A DNA stretch of 64,000 nt, taken from Oceanihabitans sp. 2_MG-2023 (lineage in GTDB: Bacteria; Bacteroidota; Bacteroidia; Flavobacteriales; Flavobacteriaceae). Both the position numbers and the translations under genes were made by a program. Positions 10,661 to 18,959 of the stretch are shown piece by piece. Where the stretch lies: assembly GCF_030547245.1 (NCBI RefSeq), contig NZ_JAUOQT010000005.1:62001-126000 (forward strand), written 5' to 3'. The stretch's first letter is position 1. Each line of letters begins with the position of its first letter. Under the pieces are notes generated by a model. The model made no database searches and was not told where the DNA came from. It was given only the letters and a program-made list of their open reading frames with translations.

Positions 10661-11002
10661 ATGGAACAACATTACAAATTATCTCGAGTACGCGAATTAG
10701 CAGAAGGGGACCAAGAATTTATTAACATACTAGCGCAAACTTTTTTAGAAGAAGTTCCTGCAGATGCACAAATCTTAAAAGAATCGGTAGAAAATGACAA
10801 CCATTTAGCGGCGTACCAAACTGCGCATAAAATGAAACCAACGATTGATATGTTTGAATTAGGTGTTCTTGAAGATTTAATTGAAGTACAAGATTGGGGG
10901 AAGTATGAAAAAAAAGAAATAGATATACTCCCTAAGCTACAAATTGTACTTGCAGCTGTAGAACAAGCATCTAACGAAATTCGTTCTGACTTTAATTTAT
11001 AA
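10661..11002 (+). CDS. HPt (histidine phosphotransfer) domain protein
   Basis: A 113-residue, all-helical, single-domain protein. The motif TAHKMKPTIDMF carries the probable phospho-accepting histidine H56, and the surrounding spacing fits an HPt four-helix bundle. HPt proteins pass phosphate between hybrid histidine kinases and response regulators. No kinase or receiver gene is nearby, so it is an orphan phosphorelay part. It begins at the base after the FAH stop, and its stop overlaps the cinA ATG (TAATG), which implies translational coupling. The link to CinA is positional only. Confidence 0.8.
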   Translation: MEQHYKLSRVRELAEGDQEFINILAQTFLEEVPADAQILKESVENDNHLAAYQTAHKMKPTIDMFELGVLEDLIEVQDWGKYEKKEIDILPKLQIVLAAVEQASNEIRSDFNL

Positions 11003-12255
11003 TGCAAGCAGAAATAATAACCATAGGCGACGAAATCCTAATTGGTCAAATTGTAGATACTAATTCTGCATTTATAGCACAGCAACTTAATAAAATAGGC
11101 GTTTCTGTTTACCAAATAACATCTGTACAAGACGATAAACAACATATTCTAAAATCACTTCGTGAAGCAGAAGAAAATGCAGATATCATTATACTAACTG
11201 GAGGATTAGGGCCAACAAAAGATGATATCACAAAAAAAACTATAGCAGCTTATTTTCAAGATACACTTATACAAAACAAAGCCGTTTTAAAAAATATAGA
11301 AACCCTTTGGGAAAAATATATTAAGCAACCACTTTCTCAAGTTAATATAGACCAAGCATTAATACCAAGCAAGGCTACTGCGCTAATGAATAAAGTAGGT
11401 AGTGCACCAGGAATGTGGCTGGAAAAAGGTGATAAAACCTTTATATCACTTCCAGGAGTGCCATTCGAAATGAAAGCCTTAATAGAACAGGAGGTAGTGC
11501 CAAAACTTCAAAAAAAATATAAATTCCCATTCATACTGCACAAAACCTTACTTACTTATGGAATTGGTGAAAGTAATTTAGCAGCTAAAATTGAAACTTG
11601 GGAAGATCAATTACCAAAGCATATTAAATTAGCATACTTACCAAATTTAGGAAAAGTACGCTTGCGTCTTTCTGCAAAAGGAAATAATAAAGCAGAAATA
11701 ATACAAGAAGTAGACCAGCAAATAAAGTTACTCCTACCACAAATAGAAGATTATTTTACAGGTTTCGAAGACCAAGAAGAAACCATAGAAGCAGCAATTG
11801 CAAAAAAACTAACCTTAAAAAAACAAACATTAGCAACTGCAGAAAGCTGTACAGGTGGAAAAATTGCTGAACAAATAACTGCAATTCCTGGAGCATCTTC
11901 ATATTTTAAAGGGAGTGTGGTAAGTTATACCGAAGAAATAAAAAAAGAGATATTAAAAGTGCCAAAAGCACTTATAGCAAAACACACAGTCGTAAGCGCA
12001 GAAGTTGCAGAAGCAATGGCAGCAAGTGTTTTACAATTATTTAGTACAGACTATGCAATAGCAACTACTGGAAATGCAGGACCAACCAAAGATAATACAA
12101 CAGAAGAGCTAGGAACTGTTTTTATTGCAATTGCAACAAAAAACAATGTTTATTCCCAAAAATTCACTTTAGGACAACCCAGAATAAAGGTGATAAACAA
12201 AGCCGTAAATAAGGCTTTTGAAATGCTTAATAAAGAAATTTTAAAAAATAGATAA
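11002..12255 (+). CDS. cinA: CinA family protein (competence/damage-inducible, NMN deamidase-related)
   Basis: A 417-residue two-domain protein. Residues 1-170 are a MoaB/MogA-like molybdopterin-binding fold (ITIGDEILIGQIVDTNSAFI, ILTGGLGPTKDDIT). Residues about 255-415 are the CinA C-terminal amidase domain (LATAESCTGGKIAEQIT, IATTGNAGPT). In other bacteria the C-terminal domain deamidates nicotinamide mononucleotide and the N-terminal domain has ADP-ribose pyrophosphatase activity, so it recycles pyridine nucleotides. Last gene of the FAH-HPt-cinA operon; its ATG overlaps the HPt stop codon. Confidence 0.93.
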   Translation: MQAEIITIGDEILIGQIVDTNSAFIAQQLNKIGVSVYQITSVQDDKQHILKSLREAEENADIIILTGGLGPTKDDITKKTIAAYFQDTLIQNKAVLKNIETLWEKYIKQPLSQVNIDQALIPSKATALMNKVGSAPGMWLEKGDKTFISLPGVPFEMKALIEQEVVPKLQKKYKFPFILHKTLLTYGIGESNLAAKIETWEDQLPKHIKLAYLPNLGKVRLRLSAKGNNKAEIIQEVDQQIKLLLPQIEDYFTGFEDQEETIEAAIAKKLTLKKQTLATAESCTGGKIAEQITAIPGASSYFKGSVVSYTEEIKKEILKVPKALIAKHTVVSAEVAEAMAASVLQLFSTDYAIATTGNAGPTKDNTTEELGTVFIAIATKNNVYSQKFTLGQPRIKVINKAVNKAFEMLNKEILKNR

Positions 12256-12263
12256 AAATAAGA

Positions 12264-12293
12264 TTGTCAAAACATAAAGTATTTGTATATTTG
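12264..12293 (+). promoter_or_regulatory. Promoter of the rpmB-rpmG-DUF4295 operon
   Basis: A -33 TTG (12264-12266) and a perfect -7 box TATATTTG (12286-12293) are separated by 19 bp, the standard Bacteroidota layout. They lie between cinA and rpmB. Confidence 0.65.
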
Positions 12294-12330
12294 CACCTCG
12301 TTTTGAAATAACAATAATACATTTAGAACA

Positions 12331-12567
12331 ATGTCAAGAGTTTGTGAACTTACAGGAAAGAAGGCAATGGTTGGAAACAACGTGTCTCACGCAATGAATA
12401 AAACTAAACGCACATTTGATGCTAATTTAATCAAAAAACGTTTCTTTATTCCTGAGGAAGATAAGTGGATTACTTTAAAAATATCTACATCAGCATTAAA
12501 AACTATTAATAAAATAGGTATATCTGCTGCATTAAAAGAAGCAAGAACCAAAGGTTTTATTAAATAA
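12331..12567 (+). CDS. rpmB: 50S ribosomal protein bL28
   Basis: A 78-residue large-subunit protein. It begins SRVCELTGKKAMVGNNVSHAMNKTKR, the typical bL28 N-terminus, and has the basic C-terminus KEARTKGFIK. Only one cysteine (C5) remains, so this is the zinc-free form. First gene of a three-gene ribosomal operon whose promoter is visible 38 bp upstream. Confidence 0.97.
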   Translation: MSRVCELTGKKAMVGNNVSHAMNKTKRTFDANLIKKRFFIPEEDKWITLKISTSALKTINKIGISAALKEARTKGFIK

Positions 12568-12592
12568 TAGCCGCATTTAAAAGTTTAAGAAA

Positions 12593-12775
12593 ATGGCAAG
12601 AAAAGGCAACAGAGTACAAGTAATATTAGAGTGCACAGAGCACAAAGAGTCTGGTAAACCAGGAACTTCTCGTTATATTACTACAAAGAACAAAAAGAAC
12701 ACTCCAGATAGAATGGAAATTAAAAAATTCAATCCTATCTTAAAGAAGATGACTGTTCATAAAGAGATAAAATAA
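12593..12775 (+). CDS. rpmG: 50S ribosomal protein bL33
   Basis: A 60-residue large-subunit protein with the bL33 pattern: [35 protein letters not shown] and the C-terminal KKMTVHKE. The two CxxC pairs of zinc-binding bL33 are absent (one Cys only), so this is the zinc-independent type. It lies 25 bp after rpmB, in the same operon. Confidence 0.97.
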   Translation: MARKGNRVQVILECTEHKESGKPGTSRYITTKNKKNTPDRMEIKKFNPILKKMTVHKEIK

Positions 12776-12812
12776 TTAAAGATTTTTTATAAATCTTATA
12801 AAACATTAAATC

Positions 12813-12965
12813 ATGGCAAAGAAAACCGTAGCATCATTACAAACTTCTTCTAAAAGATTAACTAAAGCAATAAAAATGGTAAAGTCTCCAAAAACAGGAG
12901 CTTACATGTTTGTTGAGTCTGTAATGGCACCAGAATTAGTAAGCGATTTTTTAGCAAAAAAATAA
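12813..12965 (+). CDS. DUF4295 family small basic protein, probable ribosome component
   Basis: A 50-residue, lysine-rich protein (MAKKTVASLQ to SDFLAKK) translated from ATG 12813. It sits 37 bp after rpmG and before the operon's terminator, so it is co-transcribed with bL28 and bL33. DUF4295 is restricted to Bacteroidota and almost always found in this place. From memory, a novel large-subunit protein named bL38 was seen in the Flavobacterium johnsoniae ribosome structure; this gene may encode it, but I could not confirm the match. Confidence 0.85.
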   Translation: MAKKTVASLQTSSKRLTKAIKMVKSPKTGAYMFVESVMAPELVSDFLAKK

Positions 12966-12988
12966 GTTTACTTTAAAAAAGATATTTT

Positions 12989-13018
12989 AAAGCTGCTTTC
13001 CAAAAGAAAGCGGCTTTT
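12989..13018 (+). terminator. Terminator of the rpmB-rpmG-DUF4295 operon
   Basis: Stem AAAGCTGCTTTC paired with GAAAGCGGCTTT (one G-T pair) across a five-base loop, followed by TTGTTTT, 23 bp after the DUF4295 stop codon. Confidence 0.75.
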
Positions 13019-13093
13019 GTTTTATATTTACATTTCAAGTTAATGACAATATTTCAGGCTAATAAAAAAGGCTTGACTATTGTTATAGAAATA

Positions 13094-13169
13094 TTAGCGT
13101 TCCCTAAAGGTCGCGCTTTCGCAAGTCGCTATCAGAGATGAGCTCCAACAATTGCTCTATCGCTAACGC
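13094..13169 (-). repeat. Dispersed intergenic element (GCGTTA family), copy A
   Basis: The segment begins TTAGCGTTCCC and ends CGCTAACGC. Read on the minus strand it runs GCGTTA ... GGGAACGC, the same ends as the elements at 24433-24527 and 38056-38180. The interior (GCGCTTTCGCAAG, ATCAGAGATGAGC) is not shared with those copies. It sits between the ribosomal operon terminator and ftsY. Confidence 0.6.
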
Positions 13170-13218
13170 AACTTCAGTTTAGTATCAACTAAACAGTAAA
13201 CAATAAACAAAACGTAAA

Positions 13219-14193
13219 ATGAGTTTTTTTAAAAAAATATTTTCTTCCGATAAAAAAGAAACACTAGACAAAGGTTTAGAAAAATCTAGCACTAATTTTT
13301 TAGGTAAGTTAAGCAAAGCAGTAGCTGGGAAATCTAAAGTAGATGACGATGTTTTAGATAACCTAGAAGAAGTATTAGTATCTAGCGATGTTGGTGTAAA
13401 TACCACATTAAAGGTAATTACACGTATTGAAGAACGTGTAGCAAAAGACAAATACTTAGGTACAGACGAACTTAATAAAATACTTCGCGAAGAAATAGCT
13501 GGGTTATTAAGTGAAACCAATTCTGGAGAAGAAACCGAATACACTATTCCGCAATTACCAAAACAAGAAGATGGTAAAAAAACACCATATGTACTTATGG
13601 TTGTTGGAGTAAATGGTGTAGGAAAGACTACAACTATTGGTAAATTAGCATACCAATTTAAAAAACAAGGATTAAAAGTAGTGCTTGGTGCAGCAGATAC
13701 TTTTCGTGCAGCAGCAATAGATCAATTACAAGTATGGGCAGACCGAGTAGATGTGCCAATGATACGTCAAGAAATGGGATCGGATCCAGCTTCCGTAGCT
13801 TTTGATGCTTTAGAATCTGGTGTAAATCAAAATGCAGATGTTATTATTATTGATACCGCTGGTCGTTTACACAACAAAATAAATTTAATGAACGAGCTTA
13901 CTAAAGTAAAACGTGTCATGCAAAAGGTAGTAGGAGATGCTCCACATGATGTGCTTTTAGTTTTAGATGGTTCTACTGGTCAAAATGCTTTCGAGCAAGC
14001 AAAACAATTTACTGCAGCAACAGAAGTAACAAGTTTAGCGGTTACCAAATTAGATGGAACGGCAAAAGGAGGAGTTGTTATTGGTATTAGTGATCAGTTT
14101 CAAATACCTGTAAAGTATATTGGTGTTGGAGAAGGTATTGAGGATCTTCAAGTATTTAATAAATTCGAATTTGTAGATTCTTTCTTTAAATAA
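13219..14193 (+). CDS. ftsY: Signal recognition particle receptor FtsY
   Basis: A 324-residue SRP GTPase. Short acidic/basic N-terminus, NG domain with P-loop GVNGVGKTTT (G130-T138), the DTFRAAA motif, the G3 motif DTAGR and the G4 motif TKLDGTAKGG. It binds FFH (SRP54) at the membrane and hands ribosome-nascent chains to SecYEG. The A domain is very short, as usual in Bacteroidota. It follows the bL28/bL33 cluster, a common gene order in this phylum, and ends at a strong terminator. Confidence 0.96.
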   Translation: MSFFKKIFSSDKKETLDKGLEKSSTNFLGKLSKAVAGKSKVDDDVLDNLEEVLVSSDVGVNTTLKVITRIEERVAKDKYLGTDELNKILREEIAGLLSETNSGEETEYTIPQLPKQEDGKKTPYVLMVVGVNGVGKTTTIGKLAYQFKKQGLKVVLGAADTFRAAAIDQLQVWADRVDVPMIRQEMGSDPASVAFDALESGVNQNADVIIIDTAGRLHNKINLMNELTKVKRVMQKVVGDAPHDVLLVLDGSTGQNAFEQAKQFTAATEVTSLAVTKLDGTAKGGVVIGISDQFQIPVKYIGVGEGIEDLQVFNKFEFVDSFFK

Positions 14194-14208
14194 GAAAATC
14201 ATAAAAAT

Positions 14209-14244
14209 AAAAAAGCCTTAAGTAATTTACTTAAGGCTTTTTTT
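14209..14244. terminator. Bidirectional terminator between ftsY and the FnIII lipoprotein
   Basis: A perfect long palindrome, AAAAAGCCTTAAGTAA paired with TTACTTAAGGCTTTTT around a 2-3 base loop. It lies between two convergent genes and is flanked by A and T tracts. Confidence 0.9.
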
Positions 14245-14262
14245 ATTAATAAAAGGTGTTGT

Positions 14263-15243
14263 TTATTGTGCGGTAACCGTTATTGGTCCAACCCAATCAC
14301 TATATCCATTAGTGCCTCCGCAATTAGCTCTTAGATAAAAATCATAAGCTTGTCCAGAACTTGTAGAACCATATGTAATCCTAACGCTATCAAAAGAAGT
14401 TGCTAATATATTTGCAGTTGATGCATTAAAAGTTGACCCAGCTATAATACGAGCTACTTCCCAGCTATTTTGAGTACTTGGGTGACTCCATGTAAAATCA
14501 AAATAATTACTGTTGTTGACGTCTGTTCCAGTTCCTGTAGAAGTAAAAGCGGTAGGGTCAATACAGTTTGGGTTAGAAGGGGGCTCCAAAGTGCTATGTG
14601 TATATGGTCCAACCCAAGTACTATAACCACTTTCATTACAATTGTTGCGTATATAAAAATCATAAGAAGTATCTGGATTTAGTCCATCCACTCTATAACT
14701 ACTAGGGTAATTACTAGAAATTGTAATTGTTGTGCCAGATCCAAAAGCAAAGCCTTCTAAACCGTATTGGATTTCAGACCCACCATATTCACCATTAGAC
14801 CAAGATAAGTCAATGTGTTCATGTGTTACAGAGTCTGGATATAATTCTACGCTAAGGTTATCCGGGTCATCACAGTAAGGATTACTCTCTAAAGTTACAA
14901 AAGAAAAAGGACCAGTCCAGTTGCTATACCCATTAGAATCATTACAATATACTCTAGTATAGAATGCATATTGTGTTAACGGATCTAAGCTAGTTACATC
15001 TGCATAGGTATCTGGTACTGTTAAAGTCGTTCCAGTACCTAGACTAAAACCAAGAGTACCATATTCTACTTGATATAGTGAAGAATTCACATTCGTGCTC
15101 CAGCTTAATGTTGCAGTTGTGTTGGTAAGATTATTGACATCTAAATTGCTAGGTTTAGAACAGTTGTTCGAATCTCCAGAGTCATCGCTACCACAACCAA
15201 TCATAAATAAAGAGATTGTAAATAATAAAATAATTTTTTTCAT
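14263..15243 (-). CDS. Surface lipoprotein with three fibronectin type III repeats
   Basis: A 326-residue lipoprotein. Lipobox FMIGC gives the acylated cysteine C17, followed by acidic residues GSDDSGDSN, which in Bacteroidota can act as a surface export signal. Three FnIII-like repeats follow (about 27-118, 122-220, 225-326), each with TATLSW/IDLSW/FDFTW, a YDFYxR strand and G(Y)S(N/D)W(V/T)GP. This repeat type is common in Bacteroidota extracellular proteins. It has no catalytic domain. It lies downstream of a T9SS type B protein gene, with which it may form a surface locus. Confidence 0.75.
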   Translation of the reverse strand: MKKIILLFTISLFMIGCGSDDSGDSNNCSKPSNLDVNNLTNTTATLSWSTNVNSSLYQVEYGTLGFSLGTGTTLTVPDTYADVTSLDPLTQYAFYTRVYCNDSNGYSNWTGPFSFVTLESNPYCDDPDNLSVELYPDSVTHEHIDLSWSNGEYGGSEIQYGLEGFAFGSGTTITISSNYPSSYRVDGLNPDTSYDFYIRNNCNESGYSTWVGPYTHSTLEPPSNPNCIDPTAFTSTGTGTDVNNSNYFDFTWSHPSTQNSWEVARIIAGSTFNASTANILATSFDSVRITYGSTSSGQAYDFYLRANCGGTNGYSDWVGPITVTAQ

Positions 15244-15339
15244 AAATAGATTTATAAGATTTTTCAGACGCGAATATATAGATTGTATTCAAAAAAAAAA
15301 AGAATATAGTTTGTTACTAAGTAATGGAATTATATCGTT

Positions 15340-17523
15340 TTATCTTTTCAGCGTAAAATGACCAGAATTACTTTTACCACTTGCTCTAGTAACAGTAAAC
15401 CAATAATCTGAATTTGGCATATATTTTCCGTTAAAAGTGCCATCCCAAGAGGTATTGGCGTTTAGTGTTTTAAGAAGTTTCCCATATCTATCAAATATTT
15501 GAATAATCATGGTAGGTTCCGTTTGAGAAAAAGGGATAGACCAAGTGTCATTATAGGAGTCTCCATTTGGGGTGAAGAATTTTGGATAACTAAGAATATA
15601 TACCAGTTCTTCTATTGTACCACAACCGTTTTTGTCTCTAATATAAACCGTATACTCACCAGGGATTAACCCAGAAAACACATTGCTATCTTGGTAGTTT
15701 ATAGCATCTAAGGAATATTCGTAATCTCCTAAACTTGTATCAGACAAATGCACCGTAATCGTATTTTTATTATCCGTCCAATCTTTTACAATTATATTCA
15801 AGACGATGGCAGTGTTTGATAATACTACTTGAAAGTTTTTTGTAGTAGAGCAGCTGTAATTGTTATAATCTTGTGTAACGGTTATGGAATACTCGCCAAT
15901 ATCTTCGATAGCAACAGTAATTTCTTGGGTTGTACTTCCGTTAGACCATAAATAACTGTCAAAACCATCTCCAGCATTCAAAATAATGCTGTTTTCTCCT
16001 TCACAAATACCAACAGAATCTGCTATTGGTATTATTGGCGACTCTTGAAAAAGTATGCTAATTTCTGCAATTTGAGAGCAATTATCAGAGGAGTCAATTC
16101 TTACGTATACGCTATATATATCTTCTAGCCATTCAAAATTTGTTGGAGCGGTAATAAGGTCTTCTTCTGCATCATTTTCAGCAGAGGAATAGGTTGTGAA
16201 ATAATGAAACTCACAATCCAAACAATCCGTTATATCTAATTCGTAGCTTGTTAAATCTATAATTTCTGAAGCATCATTATATGCATCACAAACGGTAGTT
16301 AAAACATCGTTTATAATTAAACTTGGAGCTATTATTTGTATAGAAATAGCTAATCTGTCTTCACTTTCACAACCATTAGTATTGGTATTTGTAGCATAGT
16401 AAGTCGTGTTGTTAATTAGATTGGTTGTTTCGGGAAGGATATTTCCGTTTGTTGCTGCATCATACCAAATAGCTGCTGTGTTCACTTCAATATCGCTAAC
16501 GGTTGCGTTTTGTGTTGTGCAAAAAGTTTGTGCAGTTTCGGCTGTAGTAATTTCTGGCGTTTCAATAACTTCTACATAAAAAATATCAGAAGCTATCCTG
16601 CAAGACTCTGTATTAATATTTGCGCCATTTGCAGCAGTTAATCGGTATAAGAAGGTGCCAGCAATGCCTGTGCTAGAATAGGTGTACGTTGTTGCTGTTT
16701 CTCCAGTAATATCCATCCAGGTTGCTCCATTATCTTCTGAGTATTGCCACTGGTATTGCGGATTGGAATACCCCGAAGAAATAGAGGTTTGAAAATTGTA
16801 GCTAACGGTGTCATTTTGGCAAACGATTATACTGGAGTCTAATTCTCCTTCAATAGCGTTTGTAATTGTTGGTCCGCAAGGTCGAAATGCGATATCATCT
16901 AGAGCAATATCATTGCCTGGATGTGCACTAGGAGCAGAGTTTAGTATACTTATAACGGCTTCTGTTTCATTTCCAAGAGTGAAAAAGAAACCATATTGTA
17001 TCCAGGTACCAGAAGTGGTTTGTGCAATATCTTCTGTGTTATAAGCACCTAAAATGTTACCAGAGGTATCGCTTATTCTAAAGGTTACATCAGGATGGTA
17101 CTCATCTGTTCCAACGGTAGGATTCATTAAATTAATCAACCAGGCAGAAAATTCGTAAGTAGTATCTGCACAAAGACCAGTTACTGTTTTGTTATAAAAA
17201 ACACCTTCATCTGCAAGTACAGCACTATTTATAACCATCATATACCCATTAGTATTACCTGTGTGATCATTAGTTACATGCCAAGCATTACCTTTTAAAC
17301 CACTTGTGGAATTGGCTATGGTGTATTCGCCTTCATCTAACTCTCCAACGGCACTATAAGTAAAAGCTGTAACATCATTACCTAAGGCGCTACCAACTCC
17401 CGAGCCAGAACCGAAATCTATTTCTACAACAGAATCTCCTAAGCTACCTTCACATAATTGTGCATGTGTTTGTAGAGTAAAGCAAAAAAGAATAACTAGA
17501 GCAAGTGGTTGTTTTATATACAA
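15340..17523 (-). CDS. Exported multidomain protein with T9SS type B sorting domain
   Basis: A 727-residue T9SS substrate. Signal peptide 1-22 (ending THAQ), an N-terminal beta-sandwich of the carbohydrate-binding or MAM type (about 25-220), Ig-like domains (about 230-400, with YQWQYSEDNGATW), further beta modules, and a C-terminal type B sorting domain of about 85 residues (FFTPNGDSYNDTWSIP, IQIFDRYGKLL, GTFNGKYMPNSDYWFTV). Type B substrates are secreted across the outer membrane and cleaved. The only in-frame start compatible with the signal peptide is TTG at 17523; an ATGATG two bases out of frame lies just upstream, so a frameshift near the start is possible. Confidence 0.8.
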   Translation of the reverse strand: MYIKQPLALVILFCFTLQTHAQLCEGSLGDSVVEIDFGSGSGVGSALGNDVTAFTYSAVGELDEGEYTIANSTSGLKGNAWHVTNDHTGNTNGYMMVINSAVLADEGVFYNKTVTGLCADTTYEFSAWLINLMNPTVGTDEYHPDVTFRISDTSGNILGAYNTEDIAQTTSGTWIQYGFFFTLGNETEAVISILNSAPSAHPGNDIALDDIAFRPCGPTITNAIEGELDSSIIVCQNDTVSYNFQTSISSGYSNPQYQWQYSEDNGATWMDITGETATTYTYSSTGIAGTFLYRLTAANGANINTESCRIASDIFYVEVIETPEITTAETAQTFCTTQNATVSDIEVNTAAIWYDAATNGNILPETTNLINNTTYYATNTNTNGCESEDRLAISIQIIAPSLIINDVLTTVCDAYNDASEIIDLTSYELDITDCLDCEFHYFTTYSSAENDAEEDLITAPTNFEWLEDIYSVYVRIDSSDNCSQIAEISILFQESPIIPIADSVGICEGENSIILNAGDGFDSYLWSNGSTTQEITVAIEDIGEYSITVTQDYNNYSCSTTKNFQVVLSNTAIVLNIIVKDWTDNKNTITVHLSDTSLGDYEYSLDAINYQDSNVFSGLIPGEYTVYIRDKNGCGTIEELVYILSYPKFFTPNGDSYNDTWSIPFSQTEPTMIIQIFDRYGKLLKTLNANTSWDGTFNGKYMPNSDYWFTVTRASGKSNSGHFTLKR

Positions 17524-17759
17524 AGTATCATCATTTTCAATATCTCAAAAAGAAAATGGGATGCTTTTTAAGAATGTGTTGTCTTTTTAGATGCCATCTT
17601 TGTATAAAACTTGCGTTATCCATGCTATGTTTTATTTCAATATATAAAAAGCGGTAGTATAGTAATTACATTTACTATCGTGAATAAAGTACACCTCTAG
17701 AGGGTTCTAGTGTTTTTAAAAAATAAAATAGCTGTTATTCAACAATTTTTGAGCGGAAG

Positions 17760-18839
17760 TTAATTTATTACAAGATTTATTTTAGCCCATAAATCATTAT
17801 CAAAAGTAGAAAGCCCAAAGTTTGTATCCTCTGCTGCTTCTCCCATTCTAATAACCACTAGTTTCTTACTAGGAACAATATATATTTTTTGATCGTTTTT
17901 TCCTAAGGCAGCATACATGTCGCTTGGCGCATTAGGGATTAAAGAACCAGAGAATTCAAACTGTGTTGTAGGTAAGTGATAAGTGGTTTTTCCATTTAGC
18001 CACCATAAATAGCCATAAGCATCATTTATATTTTGCGATGTATTTGTTGCTTGGCTAATATAGTTTGAAGATATAATTTGCGTGTCTTCCCATTTTCCGT
18101 TAGCAGAAGTTAATAATCCAAATCTGGCCATGCTTCTGGTGTCGCTCCAATATACACTTAAATCTCCTAATGGTATCCAGCTTCCAGACATGCCTATTCT
18201 GTCTTTTAATTTGGAGCTAAAATAGTTAGACCATGTTTGGTTACTGGCCTGCGCAACAACGTCTTGTAACTTTACATACACGTTATGATACGCCCATCGT
18301 TGTCCTGCATCTGCTATATATTGAAGGTTTGCTGGAGATACATCATCGCCTAAAGAGTCGTCCAAGCCAGAGCTCATAGATAATAGATGTTTGCAAGTAA
18401 TTAAGTTTTCTTTTTCTATGGGAGCGCTAGTCCAACCAGTTCCTAAATAATCAGATACTTTAGTATTTGTATCTAGTAAACCTTCCTCTTCTGCTATTCC
18501 GGTTAGTGCAGATGTAAGTGTTTTTCCTGCGCTAGCCCAATACCAATTCGACGAAGCTGTGTGGTTATTCATGTATTGTTCTATAACTATTCTTCCGTTA
18601 TAGAGCATAATAAATCCTTTAGTATTTTTTTCTTCTAAAAAATCGAATAAAGGTTGTAAGTTGTTTTCATCCCATCCTAATTCAGAAATAGGAGTAGTTT
18701 CCCAAGTGTTTGACGTAATAGGCGGAAAGTAAATGGATGTAGTATTGCTATCTTCTTCATCTTCTATTGCTTCATCTGAAGTTGCACAACTTACAAAGCT
18801 AATTAATATCCATAATAATAAGTAAACTTTAGTTTTCAT
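17760..18839 (-). CDS. Serine hydrolase (beta-lactamase/transpeptidase-like) lipoprotein
   Basis: A 359-residue predicted lipoprotein (lipobox SFVSC, C18, followed by an acidic linker). It has a class C beta-lactamase-like fold: catalytic SxxK at S103-A-G-K106 (WYWASAGKTL), a candidate Tyr in AYHNVY, and GYLWWLNG before the C-terminal strand. Proteins of this family are peptidases, esterases or amide hydrolases, rarely true beta-lactamases; I would not infer antibiotic resistance. It is in the block of three minus-strand exported proteins between ftsY and rimO. Confidence 0.8.
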   Translation of the reverse strand: MKTKVYLLLWILISFVSCATSDEAIEDEEDSNTTSIYFPPITSNTWETTPISELGWDENNLQPLFDFLEEKNTKGFIMLYNGRIVIEQYMNNHTASSNWYWASAGKTLTSALTGIAEEEGLLDTNTKVSDYLGTGWTSAPIEKENLITCKHLLSMSSGLDDSLGDDVSPANLQYIADAGQRWAYHNVYVKLQDVVAQASNQTWSNYFSSKLKDRIGMSGSWIPLGDLSVYWSDTRSMARFGLLTSANGKWEDTQIISSNYISQATNTSQNINDAYGYLWWLNGKTTYHLPTTQFEFSGSLIPNAPSDMYAALGKNDQKIYIVPSKKLVVIRMGEAAEDTNFGLSTFDNDLWAKINLVIN

Positions 18840-18892
18840 AGTGTGGTTTTAATTTAAGACAGTGAAATATATAAAAGGTTTAATTAAGATTG

Positions 18893-18900
18893 TATCTTTG
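18893..18900 (+). promoter_or_regulatory. Bacteroidota -7 promoter box for rimO
   Basis: TATCTTTG matches TAnnTTTG and is followed by CACCC. It lies 60 bp before the rimO ATG and upstream of a short hairpin. Confidence 0.6.
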
Positions 18901-18935
18901 CACCCTAAAATTATAATTAGTAATCATTAAAAAGA

Positions 18936-18953
18936 TTCCCGGTTTTTCGGGAA
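18936..18953 (+). repeat. Start-proximal hairpin before rimO
   Basis: TTCCCG pairs with CGGGAA across a six-base loop (GTTTTT). It ends 6 bp before the rimO ATG, inside the 5' untranslated region. Confidence 0.6.
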
Positions 18954-18959
18954 ATAAAT

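Noticed and set aside
13185-13544. A 119-codon ORF antisense to ftsY
   Set aside because: It is a shadow of the ftsY coding frame with no promoter or protein features. The same holds for the other opposite-strand ORFs within large genes (for example 43856-44269, 50026-50355, 52513-52881).
17659-17703. Small inverted repeats ATAGTAA/TTACTAT and the palindrome CCTCTAGAGG in the 236-bp gap before the T9SS type B gene
   Set aside because: Short and AT-rich, with no T run in the right place for a terminator and no second copy in the window.
17760-18839. Calling the serine hydrolase a beta-lactamase resistance gene
   Set aside because: The fold and SxxK are shared with esterases and peptidases, and the lipoprotein signal and acidic linker do not support a resistance role.
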